The notes under the pieces: model-generated
Seen by the model: only the letters and a program-made list of their open reading frames with translations
What the model was told of the DNA's origin: nothing
The model's database searches: none
Assembly (NCBI GenBank): GCA_009823395.1
Contig: CM020510.1
Location: forward strand, 16,906,273-16,970,272
Reading direction: 5' to 3'
Origin: Thamnaconus septentrionalis
Lineage: Eukaryota; Chordata; Actinopteri; Tetraodontiformes; Monacanthidae
DNA: 64,000 nucleotides
Part shown: positions 24,348-35,945 of the stretch, one piece after another
Layout of the letters: the number at the start of each line of letters is the position of its first letter
How positions within the stretch are numbered: position 1 is the first letter of the stretch
Program-made: the position numbers and the translations under genes

Positions 24348-24547
24348 CTGCAACACAACACAAGAGGCACGCCGACATTTTTAGCAAGGGGACGGGGGGG
24401 GGGAAAGGCTACACGACTTTCATTCGGCACACGTAGGTAATCAGCTGAGGATTCTTTGAAATGGTTCACATTTAAAGGGCACATATTGTATGACACAGGA
24501 TAATGTTATTTGGAAATTATCTTTGCCAGTGATTTTTCAATGTAAAC

Positions 24548-25034
24548 TCCACAACAGTTTTTCGCAAAATAAAAGCGGTAAAGTACAATCGCGATTTGCA
24601 GGTGTTTTCCATTGAGTGGTGTGAAGCGCACTAGCCGTAATTCTTGTAAAATCTCGTCCCTCGAGATTTACGAGAATACGTTTGATCTTGTTTGTTTACG
24701 TCTGTTTGCTGTCAAGAATGGTTGTTCTATTTTCCTCTTTGATTAGTTGTAAAAAAAAAAAAAATATTCTGTCTCCCCCTCTGTCCAAACATAACACGCC
24801 ATTTTCACTTGAAGTGAACTGGTCACGTGACCACGTACGTCACGTCCGGTGACGCATAAATGACACTTTTGCAATATACCTCTATATCGGTACGTCTGAA
24901 AAACCACCTCATGAGAGCGTAAAAACCTTTTAGCGATAGTTAAGTGGTTTTTCGAAGTTTAGGTGTTTCCATTACAAGTTTCTATTGCGATATTTAGGTT
25001 TTACGCAATTCTACGGGTCATGGAAACGCAGCTA
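24548..25034. mobile_element. MITE, copy 2 (left end eroded)
   Basis: The element is collinear with 19765-20259 throughout, sharing GTGGTGTGAAGCGCA, GAACTGGTCACGTGACCACG, ACCACCTCATGAGAGCGT and the right terminus GGAAACGCAGCTA. The left terminal repeat is degraded. Divergence between the copies implies separate, old insertions rather than a recent duplication. Confidence 0.7.
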
Positions 25035-26827
25035 ATGAAGTGATGAAAAAGTCCATCCTTGTGCTTGAAGACGTGGTTCTAGAAAACAGCTCTTTGTGAT
25101 TCTGCAAAGGAAACTGCCACCTTAGCAACAGCAGCCCTAAGTTCGCACTAACACCAGCAGCCAGATGTTTGCTGGACCCCCTGAGACCAGCGCATGACCT
25201 CTTCCAAACATGGACGGCACAACACAGCATCGGCGTGACAGGAAGCTCAACAACAAGTGTTTAGCTGGAGGCTAATAACAAAGAGCTGCTCATCACACGA
25301 GGCTCCTAAACTAAAGTCCAGGATGAAGGGTAAAAAAAATAGATATAAAAATCGAAAATTGTGCTGCGATACGCGACCTTGCAGACGTCCTGCAGTCGAG
25401 CTGGCCCGCCTCCGCTCACCCTCGTCAGTGAGCGACGGCAGCGACGGGGCAGCAAAACACACAAATGAGCATTTGAATGAAAAACAAAAGACGACAATAT
25501 TACGACACACTGCGTGAAGGAGAGGAGGGGAGGGAAGGGGAGGAGGAAAAAAAAAAAGACGGAGAAAAAAACTGGCCTGGCACCACCAGCGTGAGCAACA
25601 TCTGAGCTCTGCAGCGTAACAGTTAACACCGTGTCGGGCCTGACAGCCTGCGCAGCAACAGACCGTAACTAGCAGCGGTAAAACACTTACACACTTTGTA
25701 ACAATTATTGACTGGTTGCGCCAGGCGGACTAACACCACCCCCCAACACACACGCACACACAAAGACAGCAGCACAATTATCAACAACAGCGGCGTTGCC
25801 AGGGCTGAGGGAACGGCCCGCCTTTATTTCGCATTGTTATTAATAGCTATTTATGGGACTGGTTCCAGATGACGGACCAAATGCTGACATTAACAAGACG
25901 CCGGAGCCTTGTAAAGATTGTTATCTCTCGCGGCTGAGTGTTGCTGGATTATGTTTCTGTTGGATTCTTGCCTTCTGTCGCGCTCCCTCCCCCCTGCCCC
26001 CCTGCCTCCCTCCCTCCCTCTCTTGATACAGATCATCCGCTCACTCATTCAACCGGTCGAGCTCCTCCACTCCTCTTCCAATCGCTCCCTTTTTCACCCG
26101 CCCTCCCTCCCTCCCACCCTCCCCATCCACCTCGCCATCCACCTCCTGTGAGGCCGCCCACCCCTGAGAGTGATTAAACGCTGCTGAAGGGCCGTTATGC
26201 TAACTAACACACTAATCATTTAATACACACATTACCACAGGGGCCCTTGTGGCTCAGTGTGCTGACAAGGTCCCAAAACGCGCTCGGCGCACACATCAGC
26301 CCACCAACCCAAATCACTCACTGCCCGCCCCCCCACCAACCACCACCACCCCTCCCCCCTCCGCCAACACACACAGAACCCTCTATAGACACAGTGTGAT
26401 CACGTACTAATTAGGAGATTTCCCCCCCATCAGCATTAGGTTTAATTCCCTGACCAGCCCTAAACTATTTTTTTTAATCCACAATCCATTAAAAAAAAAA
26501 TATGACAAATGGTGATCGGCCATCTTTTGCTGTAGGGTTTTTTTTCGTTTTTTTTTGTTTTTTTTGCCGTTTTTCTTTTTTCTTTTTTTTTTAATTCCCG
26601 CAGCCGCACAGGACGCGAGAATAAAAAAGTAAAAATAAAACTGCTCATTTGCTTCCATGCCATCTTGCTCTCGCTGCCCATGGAGCAGTTGATGTAGCAG
26701 CCTGTCTGCCCATGGCCATGGAGCAGCTGCACTATCCGTTAGTGAACTCGAGCGTGAGCACGGGCTTGTGTAATGCCCGATGAAAGGAGGGAGGCCCAAT
26801 AAATTTTAATCAGGTTAAACTAATTGT

Positions 26828-26828
<1 letters not shown>

Positions 26829-26858
<30 letters not shown>
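26829..26858. repeat. A30 homopolymer
   Basis: Thirty consecutive A bases. No retroposon body or target duplication was recognised beside it. Confidence 0.9.
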
Positions 26859-26860
<2 letters not shown>

Positions 26861-27325
26861 ATGCTCCAGATCATGGACAGAGGTGTAATTACTATATTGG
26901 TAAAGATTAGATACAGGAACAAGACTTTGAAGCCCAGTCGGTTAATGATATTAACAGATATTAGTCGCTGGCAGATCTTAATCACAAGATGATGAATTAG
27001 GCCTGCAGGCTTTTCACTTCCACAATCTTTTAAGCACAATAAATCAGTGGAGTAGCGCCGCTGAAAGTCTGATCTGGAATCAGAAAAAACAAACAGCAAG
27101 CAAGGCAATACATCCTCAACAAAGATACATTGGCGACCATTGAACTTTCACAACACAGGTATGGTGGTAGAGTTGAAATAGCAATTTTATTGAGTACATT
27201 AAAACGACGCAATGCAATAAAGTTTGTCTGTTTAAAGATTTCTTTGAAATCATGCCTATTTTTCTTGTTCTATTGTATTTGGCCTGCCGGAAAAGCGGTC
27301 ATAATCTGATGGTGTTTTTTTTTTA

Positions 27326-27335
<10 letters not shown>

Positions 27336-27361
<26 letters not shown>

Positions 27362-27362
27362 A
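27336..27362. repeat. (ATT)n microsatellite
   Basis: Eight to nine ATT units after a T-rich run. Confidence 0.9.
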
Positions 27363-30300
27363 TCGTCATCATCATACACTTTCATAGATGAACAAGTTGA
27401 GCCGATTCTATTTTCATCCACGCACATTTAAGCAAAAGTCAGAATTTAATTCCACACAATCAGCAAATCCGTTCACATGAATCGATTAACGGGCTCCGCT
27501 TTAGGAATAATCAGTCTTCCACTGGGATCCCGCTTTAGGAGGTCATGTGCCAATCCCTCACGCCCTTGATTCTATCCAATCCCTTTTCCAAAAGCCCTGC
27601 ACATAGCCAATGTGTTACCAAATCCCCATTCCAAAAAAACAAAAAAAACAAAAACAAGTCTTACTGCAAAGCTAAATAAACACACCACACATGGATGGAA
27701 GAGAACTGATTTGATGCCAAATGGGCAAATAAGTACAGGCATGGTGTGGGGGGAAAAAAAAAATCCAAAAACCAAAAAATATAAAATGGACCATCAGACC
27801 TCGTCAAGTTTTGACTATGCAGCAAACTCTGTGCCCACATCAGCAGACAACCCGGGGCAGACTCCACGCTCATCTTGCTGATAGAGTGCAACATCGGAAA
27901 GTGCAAAATCCCACACTGCCAACCCTTTGTTTGCACACATCAAGTTCAACCACCAGGAGACCGCTAGTGCTTCCAATTTAGGCCACGCACTTCGGAGTAA
28001 GACATTTATCATTTCACCAATATCCAGAATGCAGGTTTTGATATTATCAGCAGTCATTTCTTTAACTGGGATTTTTTTAGGAGGACAGACTCGTCTGAAT
28101 CACGTCTGTTCAAGGGCAAACCTGATTTTTTTTTCTCCTCAGTTCAGCATTTTTTCTGTTCGACTTACTTCAGTTTTGCTCCGATGGGACGAGCCAAAAA
28201 CAGCCAAAGCGTTGAACATAATGTTGATGATGGTGCTAAATCTGGTTTTAGAACATTGGGGGGGGGGGCTGAAAAGGTGAAACAAGTTTGTACTTTTGCA
28301 TCGCAGCAGAAAGTCCACAGTTAAAACCATCTGACACGTATTTAGTGTGATATTATAGACGCTTACATGACAGATTTAAATTCCTTGCAGTGACTTTTCT
28401 CGGCGCTCAATCAGCCCAATTACCTGATCCTCGCTAACACCCACGCCTCAGCTTATATTACCATCCTGACTAAAGATAGCCGCTGGACAGATTAATAGAT
28501 GGATAAAGAGTGCGCCCTTTTATTTTTATAATGACTGCAATGGCGACTTCTGTCTCAATCCATCAAAAGTCCTGACGGTGAACAGAAATGGCAACACTTT
28601 GTGCATACCAAAGAGATAGTTATATATCATGTGTTGGTATGCGTGCAGGATGCATACATGGCAAAACATCATGTGCATGCAGGAATGATCCAGATCAGAT
28701 ATGTTTGACCGTACATGACTCCATATCATTTCAAATCCGACTTCCCAGTCTGAAACGGATCCCCAGGACCAGTGCGGAACTTGTCAGCGTAGCGGCGCAG
28801 CGTGCCACATCCCTGAATTGTTCCTCTTGCACATGTGGGCCAGTTAAGGACCGCTGCGGCTGCTCGCGCGTATCTGATATCGGCTCCAGTCAGTGATGCA
28901 AATGAACAGACAAAAAACAGATTTAAGAAAGAGTCTTTATGACGAGCACAACCTGAAGCCGCTCCTGGAGTTCACCTTCGAGGGGAACGAGGATTCTAGA
29001 GACGAGCGCTAAGAACTTTAGCGACGCTCAGGCAGAACTGTGTTGCGGGGGAGGGTCTGAGTCATCGTGGCCAGCGCACCGTGACCCCACCTTGGTCTGA
29101 CTTTGCAAAGCTCAACTTCACAATAACAATCCCACTTAACTGGTGAGTTAATTCAGTCGACTGTTTAAATCAACTCCGGCGCTATTCTTCGCATCTGGCC
29201 ACGGCTGGTTAGGACCGCACTGTCTGTCTATTTTAGCGCAGCTGATGGAATATGCTGTGTGCAGGGGAGCATTAAGTGGGCTGTAATGTCTGTGTGATTG
29301 CTCTAACAGCCTTGCTTGGCTTGGCTGGACTGGCCCACAGCAGCAGTCCCTGTCCTGGTTCATTTGGTCGTCTGGTCAGCTGTAAAGACGATTGGAACAG
29401 ATTGCCAACACTCCCTAGAGAGACTTCAACACCGACTTGGCCAAGAAAGCCTCCCCGCGCACGGCTCCACACGCGTGTGCTCTCACATGAGCGCACACGC
29501 CGACCGCCGCGGTGACTCGGGGAGCCCAAATTTTCCACATTATCGTCGAAGTCTGCTTCAAAGGGGGTGGGGGCGGGGGAGAGGGAGGGGGTCGGCTAAC
29601 AACGGCTCGGCCCGGCGAAAAAATTTGGCAGGCCGGGCCGTGTTCGCAGCTAGCGGCGGAGAATCCCCCGACGTCGCGCCACTGTGGGAATCACGCTAAT
29701 GGCAGATAGCGGTCGCGGGGAAAACAAATCCTGTTTCCGCTGGCCACGAGACCCAAGGTGTTCGAACAGGCGTTTATCTCGCCTAATGAAATCCCTTCCG
29801 TTCGTCTGCAGGCGGAGAGAGGCCTTCTATCTGACTAATTCACACTAATTACTCTAATGAGCCACAGGTGATGATACAGTGAGACTGATTAATTAAACGG
29901 GAGGGTCCAATCAGGCGTGTCTGATTATGCCAATCATATCGACTTCAGACTGAATGAGATAACAGGAGACGGGCGCGCTTTAATTGAGGTATCAAAACTT
30001 GGTGGAATTCCTAATGCCCTCACGCTCCGCCGATGCCGAGACAGATAGGCCGCTGGAATGACAACAAAGTTATTGTTGTGTACACAGTGCGAAGTCAATC
30101 CGACTGCAGCTGCCGTCTGTGACCAGCCGAGCAACACGGAGGGAGGGAGGAAGGGAAGGAGAGTGGGATCCATCCGCCGGCCCCGGGATTTGCCCCCGCG
30201 TGGCGCTCGCGGGAGAATAATTGGTAGTGGGAACCGCTCAAAACGCGCTTACGCCGCCATTCCTTCAGTCCAAACACAAAGTGGGTTAAGTGCTCCGCAT

Positions 30301-31960
30301 TCGCTGCGTGTTTTACGCATTAATCTAGTGAAGTGCCACTCTTGAATTCAAACAAGGCGCCGAAGGAGGCAGGGGGGACGGGGGTTGGTGGGGAGAGGAG
30401 AGGGAGGCAAAAAATACATCCACTTCTCCTGCTCAATGCAGGCAAATTAGTCGAACAAGAGAAGGAGCTAATATTGAAAAGTCTTTTTTACCCCGGAGTG
30501 GAAAATGCTTCCTGCCTCCCTTACGTTTGGCGTTCGGGACAAAGAAAATGATCATGATCAAGTTTTCCATTCTGTCATTGAGGCCACTAATCTCCCCTTT
30601 TATCTCTGACATGTCTGAGGCTGTTATGTGGTTATAATAGTAAACAGCAGAGGCGTCTGGAAAGACGTCTTATCTGGAAATCTGGGAGCTCTACCTCAGC
30701 CCCTCCTCTTCCTCCCCTCATGGCGTTTCACCTTCTATGCGGCTGAGTGTTCGGCGTCTGTATGTGTGTGTGTGTGTGTCGGGAGGACGGGGTTGGAGGG
30801 CGTCGCGGGGTGGCAGCTCAGTCGGGAGCGACAAGCCTCGCTCGCTACAACGACACGGTACATGATCACAGATCACAGGCACGCCCCCTCAAAACACAAC
30901 AGCGGCGCAGATAAGAGACTACAACCGCAGCTCCATGTCTGCCTGCCTGCCTGCGTGCCTCTGCTGTAGCAGGGTGCGGAACCTTAGAAAAAATACATAA
31001 AAATAAAAATAACGTGGCGGCAGACGCCGTTCGCTCAAACCACATGGGGGTTCGGAGACGCGCGACGCATCCTCCCGAGTCTCCTCCACCATTTGAGTTT
31101 CCTCCCCCATCCAATGGATGGCAAGTCTGCCAAAGTTTCCTTCACCGCAAGCCAACGCACTTAGTTCGGCTGTGACAAGCGAGGCCTGAAAAACACGCGT
31201 GTTTATGCAACTTTGCGCGTGCATCTGTGCCTGCTGCGCGCAGCATTTGGGGGGCAAAAAGGAGGCGGCGGCGGTGGTGGTGGTGGTGGAAGGGAGTGGG
31301 GGGGGGTTATCCTAGCGCGCTCCGCAGTCTAACAAGATGCTTGCGGTCCCTGAGCGTTTTGCTCCTTTTTTTAAACACAGATCCATATCTACCAACAGCA
31401 CAGGAGCTGTCGAGACTCACCTCGCTGACGCTGACGCAAGCCCGGATCAAAAGCGGCCTTTTTACACAGCAGCCTCGTTTGTATTGATCCGTGTTCCTCT
31501 GCTGAGAGGCCTGGCTGTTGTTTTATCTCCCTCTACATCCAAGACCCAACTCTCCCGAAGCTTGCGGAAAAGCTAGTCATTATTTCGCTCGACCCACCGT
31601 CGGACAGCGGGACTTTCGGAGGCCGCCGATGGGATACAAATGCGATAAGGCTAAGACTGGTGCGGGGACGTGGAGAAGATGCAGATGACTGGTTCGCGCT
31701 TTTGCAGGGGTTAGAGTTTAGCCGGAGGCCCGTGTCACCGAGGGTGAGTGGTGTGGCGGGTGCGGCAGGAGGAGAGGGGGTACGGCGATATGCTCGGGGT
31801 GTAATGCATTGGTGAAAGGGCAAGATTTTTCATCCCTGCGTTTACAGGGTGGAACGGCTAGGATATTGAGATCTGAGATAGGATCAGAGGGTAGTGAGCT
31901 GTTTCAGCTACGATAAAGGCCACGCATTACAAACAGAGCACAGATAGAGAGGGAGAGAAC

Positions 31961-32002
31961 TACAGAGAGGGAGAGAGGAGAGAGAGAGAGAGAGAGAGAG
32001 AG
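31961..32002. repeat. (GA)n microsatellite
   Basis: GA-rich tract with a pure run at 31979-32002. Confidence 0.9.
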
Positions 32003-35000
32003 TATCACACCTCTCATCCCTGAATTAATGCCTCCATTCTGCCAGGAAGCCATTCTGTGCCAGTGAGAGGAGATTGGGGAGGGGATGAGTGCACAGATAT
32101 GGACTAAAAAATGGAAACTGCGATCATGGAGAGGGGCGATAGGGATTAATCAAGTCCGGGAGAGAGGAGTGGGGCCCTCCAAGGCCTGGAGCAAATATAC
32201 AGGCCCGGATCTCAAGGACTTGGCCAACAGTTGACACCGTGGTTAACATTACATCAAATGGACACACCAGTAATCATCAGTAGATAGTGAGCAGTGGGCT
32301 ATAAGGGATTGGGGTCGGGGGTGGGAGGGTCGATAATACAATAAGATATCATCAAATAAATTTATCGGTTATTAGCTGCTTATGTCATTGCATGCCTTTT
32401 TCATTATGTGGCAATGAAACTATTCATCTTTTGTGTGTAAAAGGATGATAGGAGTGGCTAAATGGTGGCAAATTGGCAAATACAGCACGGTCTTCAAACC
32501 AGTACATCTTTAGAGCAGTGAACCCGACCACTCGCACTATTTGAAATGTGGACCTTGTTTGGGAGAACGTTTCAAATTATGCATGGACATTTGGAGATGA
32601 AATCTCACTCAACTCTGCAGATTCGGACTCGCCTCATTTAGATTGTTAGCTTGTTATCCACCTTGCTATATACAGATGGAGCTGCTAACGTTAAAGCCGT
32701 AGAGTCTTGGCTTGAAGCTATTGAGGTAACACGTTAAGAAAATTTAAATTAGTCTAGTGCTGATAAAAGTCTGCAATCACTAACAATGGGGAAATGTATG
32801 AAACCTTGCAGAATTTTTTTGGGACTACCAAAAAGCCAGACACAACAGATACAGGCCAAGATAAAGAAATGCCGGTGCTGCTCCAAAGCAACCTTAGTTG
32901 GCACAACCCCTTTTTATTTTGCATGATGCCCTAATCCATCTTTTCATTTTATCTGGTCAACCTGTTGTATCCCCTTATGTCCAAGATGCCTGATAAAAAC
33001 ACATCCACTCCAGTTGTGCTCCAGCCAACAAAAGCAACATGCTTACTTTGAGCAATAAATCAGCAGAATATATCAAAATGTCCAATTAGCTCAGCTTCAT
33101 CCCGACTTTTTAATGTGTCTGGCCCATGCTGTCACCATCTCCTAGCACCGCCAAGCATTTTGACCAAGTCTGACACCCATGGTCTATACGATCAACGTCA
33201 ACAGCGCGAGTCCCGGGGGGCTAAGTCTTACTCAGCCCTTATGAGCCAGAGTTTTTCTGCTCAGCTTGCACAACTTTTGAGTGGAAAAAGGGAGGGAAAC
33301 ACAGCGAGAAAAGGGGAGAATGGGCATGGCTAATCCTTACAGTAATGACAGAATAATTAGCTTGCATTAGGCTATGTAATGGGCTGTAATTATATCATTT
33401 ATTCTGCGTTGTGAGAATGTGCTAGAAAGCCAAGCGTGCTGATGAAGGAGGAATTGCGCCGAGCGAGAAGCAGGATGGAGCATGTGTAAAAGCTCAGGCT
33501 GTTTTCTATTGATTGATACAAACATCAAACGAACCACTTGAGTAATGGGGGGGAGTGAAGGACAGCTAAAAGCTATTTGGAGCCTCCACTGCATAAAAGA
33601 CTTGACCTGTTCCACACAGCCTACATATCAAAACCATCAAACAGCAATCAATAGACCAAAGCGGTCAACTCAACAAACCGTCACCCTGCTAAAACATCAA
33701 ACCCCCGGCCTGAGCGTCAGATGATAGGCTACACTCAGCTTATCCATTAGCATCAGATAAAGAGGAGATAAAACACAGAGCCTAATCCTTTCATGTGTCG
33801 TGACAGCCACAGCAGCCTCCAAGGCATTCCTTCAGTCTGGCTCTCACATAGTTTTATGGCGGAAGGCAGCCATTCAGTCAGCAAGCCGGCCGGCCAACCA
33901 GCCAGCCAGTCAGGGCTGTTCTCGTCTGTTTGTCTTACTTCACAGTTTACACGCTGTTTTATAGGTACTTATTATGGTCACCATGGCGATGCCATACGTT
34001 TTTATAGTCTTTTGGTTTTAGGGCAGAGGGTGTAATGAACGCAGAAGGGAAAAAAACAAAACACAGACGCACGCACACACACACGCAGTCGAGAGGACAA
34101 AGACTCACAAAACACACTCCCGCTGTGAAAAGGTCTCCTGTCCCTCCCCTCCCCCTCGCCACTCTCTATCATACGCCGCTAATGCCCATCTCCCCACCTT
34201 TCTGCTCCATGTGAAACATGGACGGGTCGACGTCGAAGCCGTCCCCTTTCATTCCACATCTGGATCTGATCAGAGGGCCTCCTGGAAGTTGAGGCCTCTG
34301 GGCCTATTAATAACCATGCTGCTGAACTCAGGGTCAGACAGCAGTCAGCGGATGAGCCTGTGTCTACTAAACACAAAAGTCCCAACCTCCCCCGCCCCTC
34401 CCCCCTTCCTCGAGAGAACAACTCTCACTTTTAAAAAATGAGTTGGCCAGCTACACAGCTCAGGCTTAAACGTGGTACAGACGAGCTACGCAGACGATGT
34501 ACAACTTTCTCTCTCTTTTTTTTTTTTTTACAAGTCAGAAAAACTATAAACTGTATTATTTATGCATGCAAACATTAAAAAAAATAAAATAAGAGTAGGG
34601 ATGGAAATGGCTCTGGCTAATTGCGAGAACATTTTCTCTGTGACAAGTTCAAGTTCAAGGAGGCTTGGGGGGTTGTTAAAGGCAAAGACAGATGGCGGAG
34701 CCATTATGGGTTGGTTCTAAAGGTTAGGCCAGTCAGACAGGACAGGTCAGACAGAGGGCTGCAGGGTCAGACCACCTCTGAACCGTGGCTCCAGTCTGAC
34801 AGCTGCTCAGGTCAAAGAGTCACAGGGAGGTTGAGGTCCTGGCTGGGGCTGTCCAACCAATTCGACGTACACATAACCGCGCCATTTGTGCGGCCATTCG
34901 GCACCTTTTTTGGAAGACAAAACAAAAGCCGAGTCCTGCGTTCTGGGGGTTTGCTGATCTTGAGACAAGCACCTTTCTTTATGGACACAAAATTAAAATG

Positions 35001-35764
35001 AAACACGCAGAACTGTGGAGCAACGAGCAGCTCTGCCGATTGCGCAGAAGAATCCAGTAAGCATAAACGCCCCTCTGCCCACCCAATAGACACGCACCTG
35101 TGAATACAGGGTAGTTGAATCATCATAATCGGTGGTAGTTTTTCTGCTGAGCCCAGCCAGCACGTCTGTGTTATTTTTAGAGGGCTGACACAGAAGCAGG
35201 TCGTCCATTTACTCCGCAAGCTGGCAGCGGGACCCATCGCTGCTCTGGTTGCTTTAAATTACCAAAGTGGGAATGAGCTCACTTGACATAAACAGTGCGA
35301 AGGTGTGGACGCTAACAGGAACCGAGTTCGCCCCGGATTCCGATGCTTGCGCGCCGCCATCCTTGGGAACGTATAAATTACAAAATCCACACGCAAATCA
35401 AACACATCATCGCCTCACAGCTCTGAGGACAAATAAAGGTTTGTTCCATCCCCTTATTGCGGAGCTACACGGGGAGGATTTACAAGCTGGTGCGTGGACA
35501 TAAACAATGAGCTGCACGCTTAAGCATAAGTTAAATGGCGCTTTATTGGTCTGCAAAAAGCGAGTGTGTTCACGGGGTGGGCTGAAAAAGAAGAAGAAGA
35601 AGGGGAGGAGAAAGTGGAGCAGGAACGGAGTCTGAAGGTCGCTGGTCGAACCAGCGCGACGTGACTGGCTGGCTGAGCTCGAAGGCCAAGCCGCGGGTCT
35701 GGCGTGTGGGGCCATGATTGACATTGAGAATTACACGCAGTGAGCTATTAGCAGATAGCAAGAC

Positions 35765-35945
35765 ATATCATAATTCAATCCCCGCACCATCAAAGTGCAC
35801 CAATATCATAATTCAATACTGAGGAGCATTAGACTGAAGCACACCAATATCATAATTCAATCCTGAGGCCATCAGCCCATTCCAATATCATAATTCAATA
35901 CTGGGACCATTAGGACACACCAATAGGCCTATTTGAATTCAATAC
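35765..35945. repeat. degenerate tandem repeat, period 38-44 bp
   Basis: ATATCATAATTCAAT occurs at 35765, 35803, 35847 and 35885, each followed by a variable segment with GAGG or GGGACCAT and CACACCAAT. A fifth diverged unit (TTTGAATTCAATAC) ends near 35945. It lies in cux1 intron 1. Confidence 0.75.

Noticed and set aside
26236..26275. tRNA gene or SINE A box (GTGGCTCAGTGTGCTGAC)
   Set aside because: There is no B box at the proper distance and no cloverleaf can be drawn.
27815..28057. Minus-strand frame of about 80 codons in intron 1 with ordinary amino-acid composition
   Set aside because: I recognise no domain, it has no supporting neighbour exons, and it was not assigned to any known transposon protein.
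35765..35945. CRISPR-like spacing of a repeated 15-base core
   Set aside because: The repeats are too short, spacing is irregular, the setting is a vertebrate intron and there are no cas genes; it is a degenerate tandem repeat.
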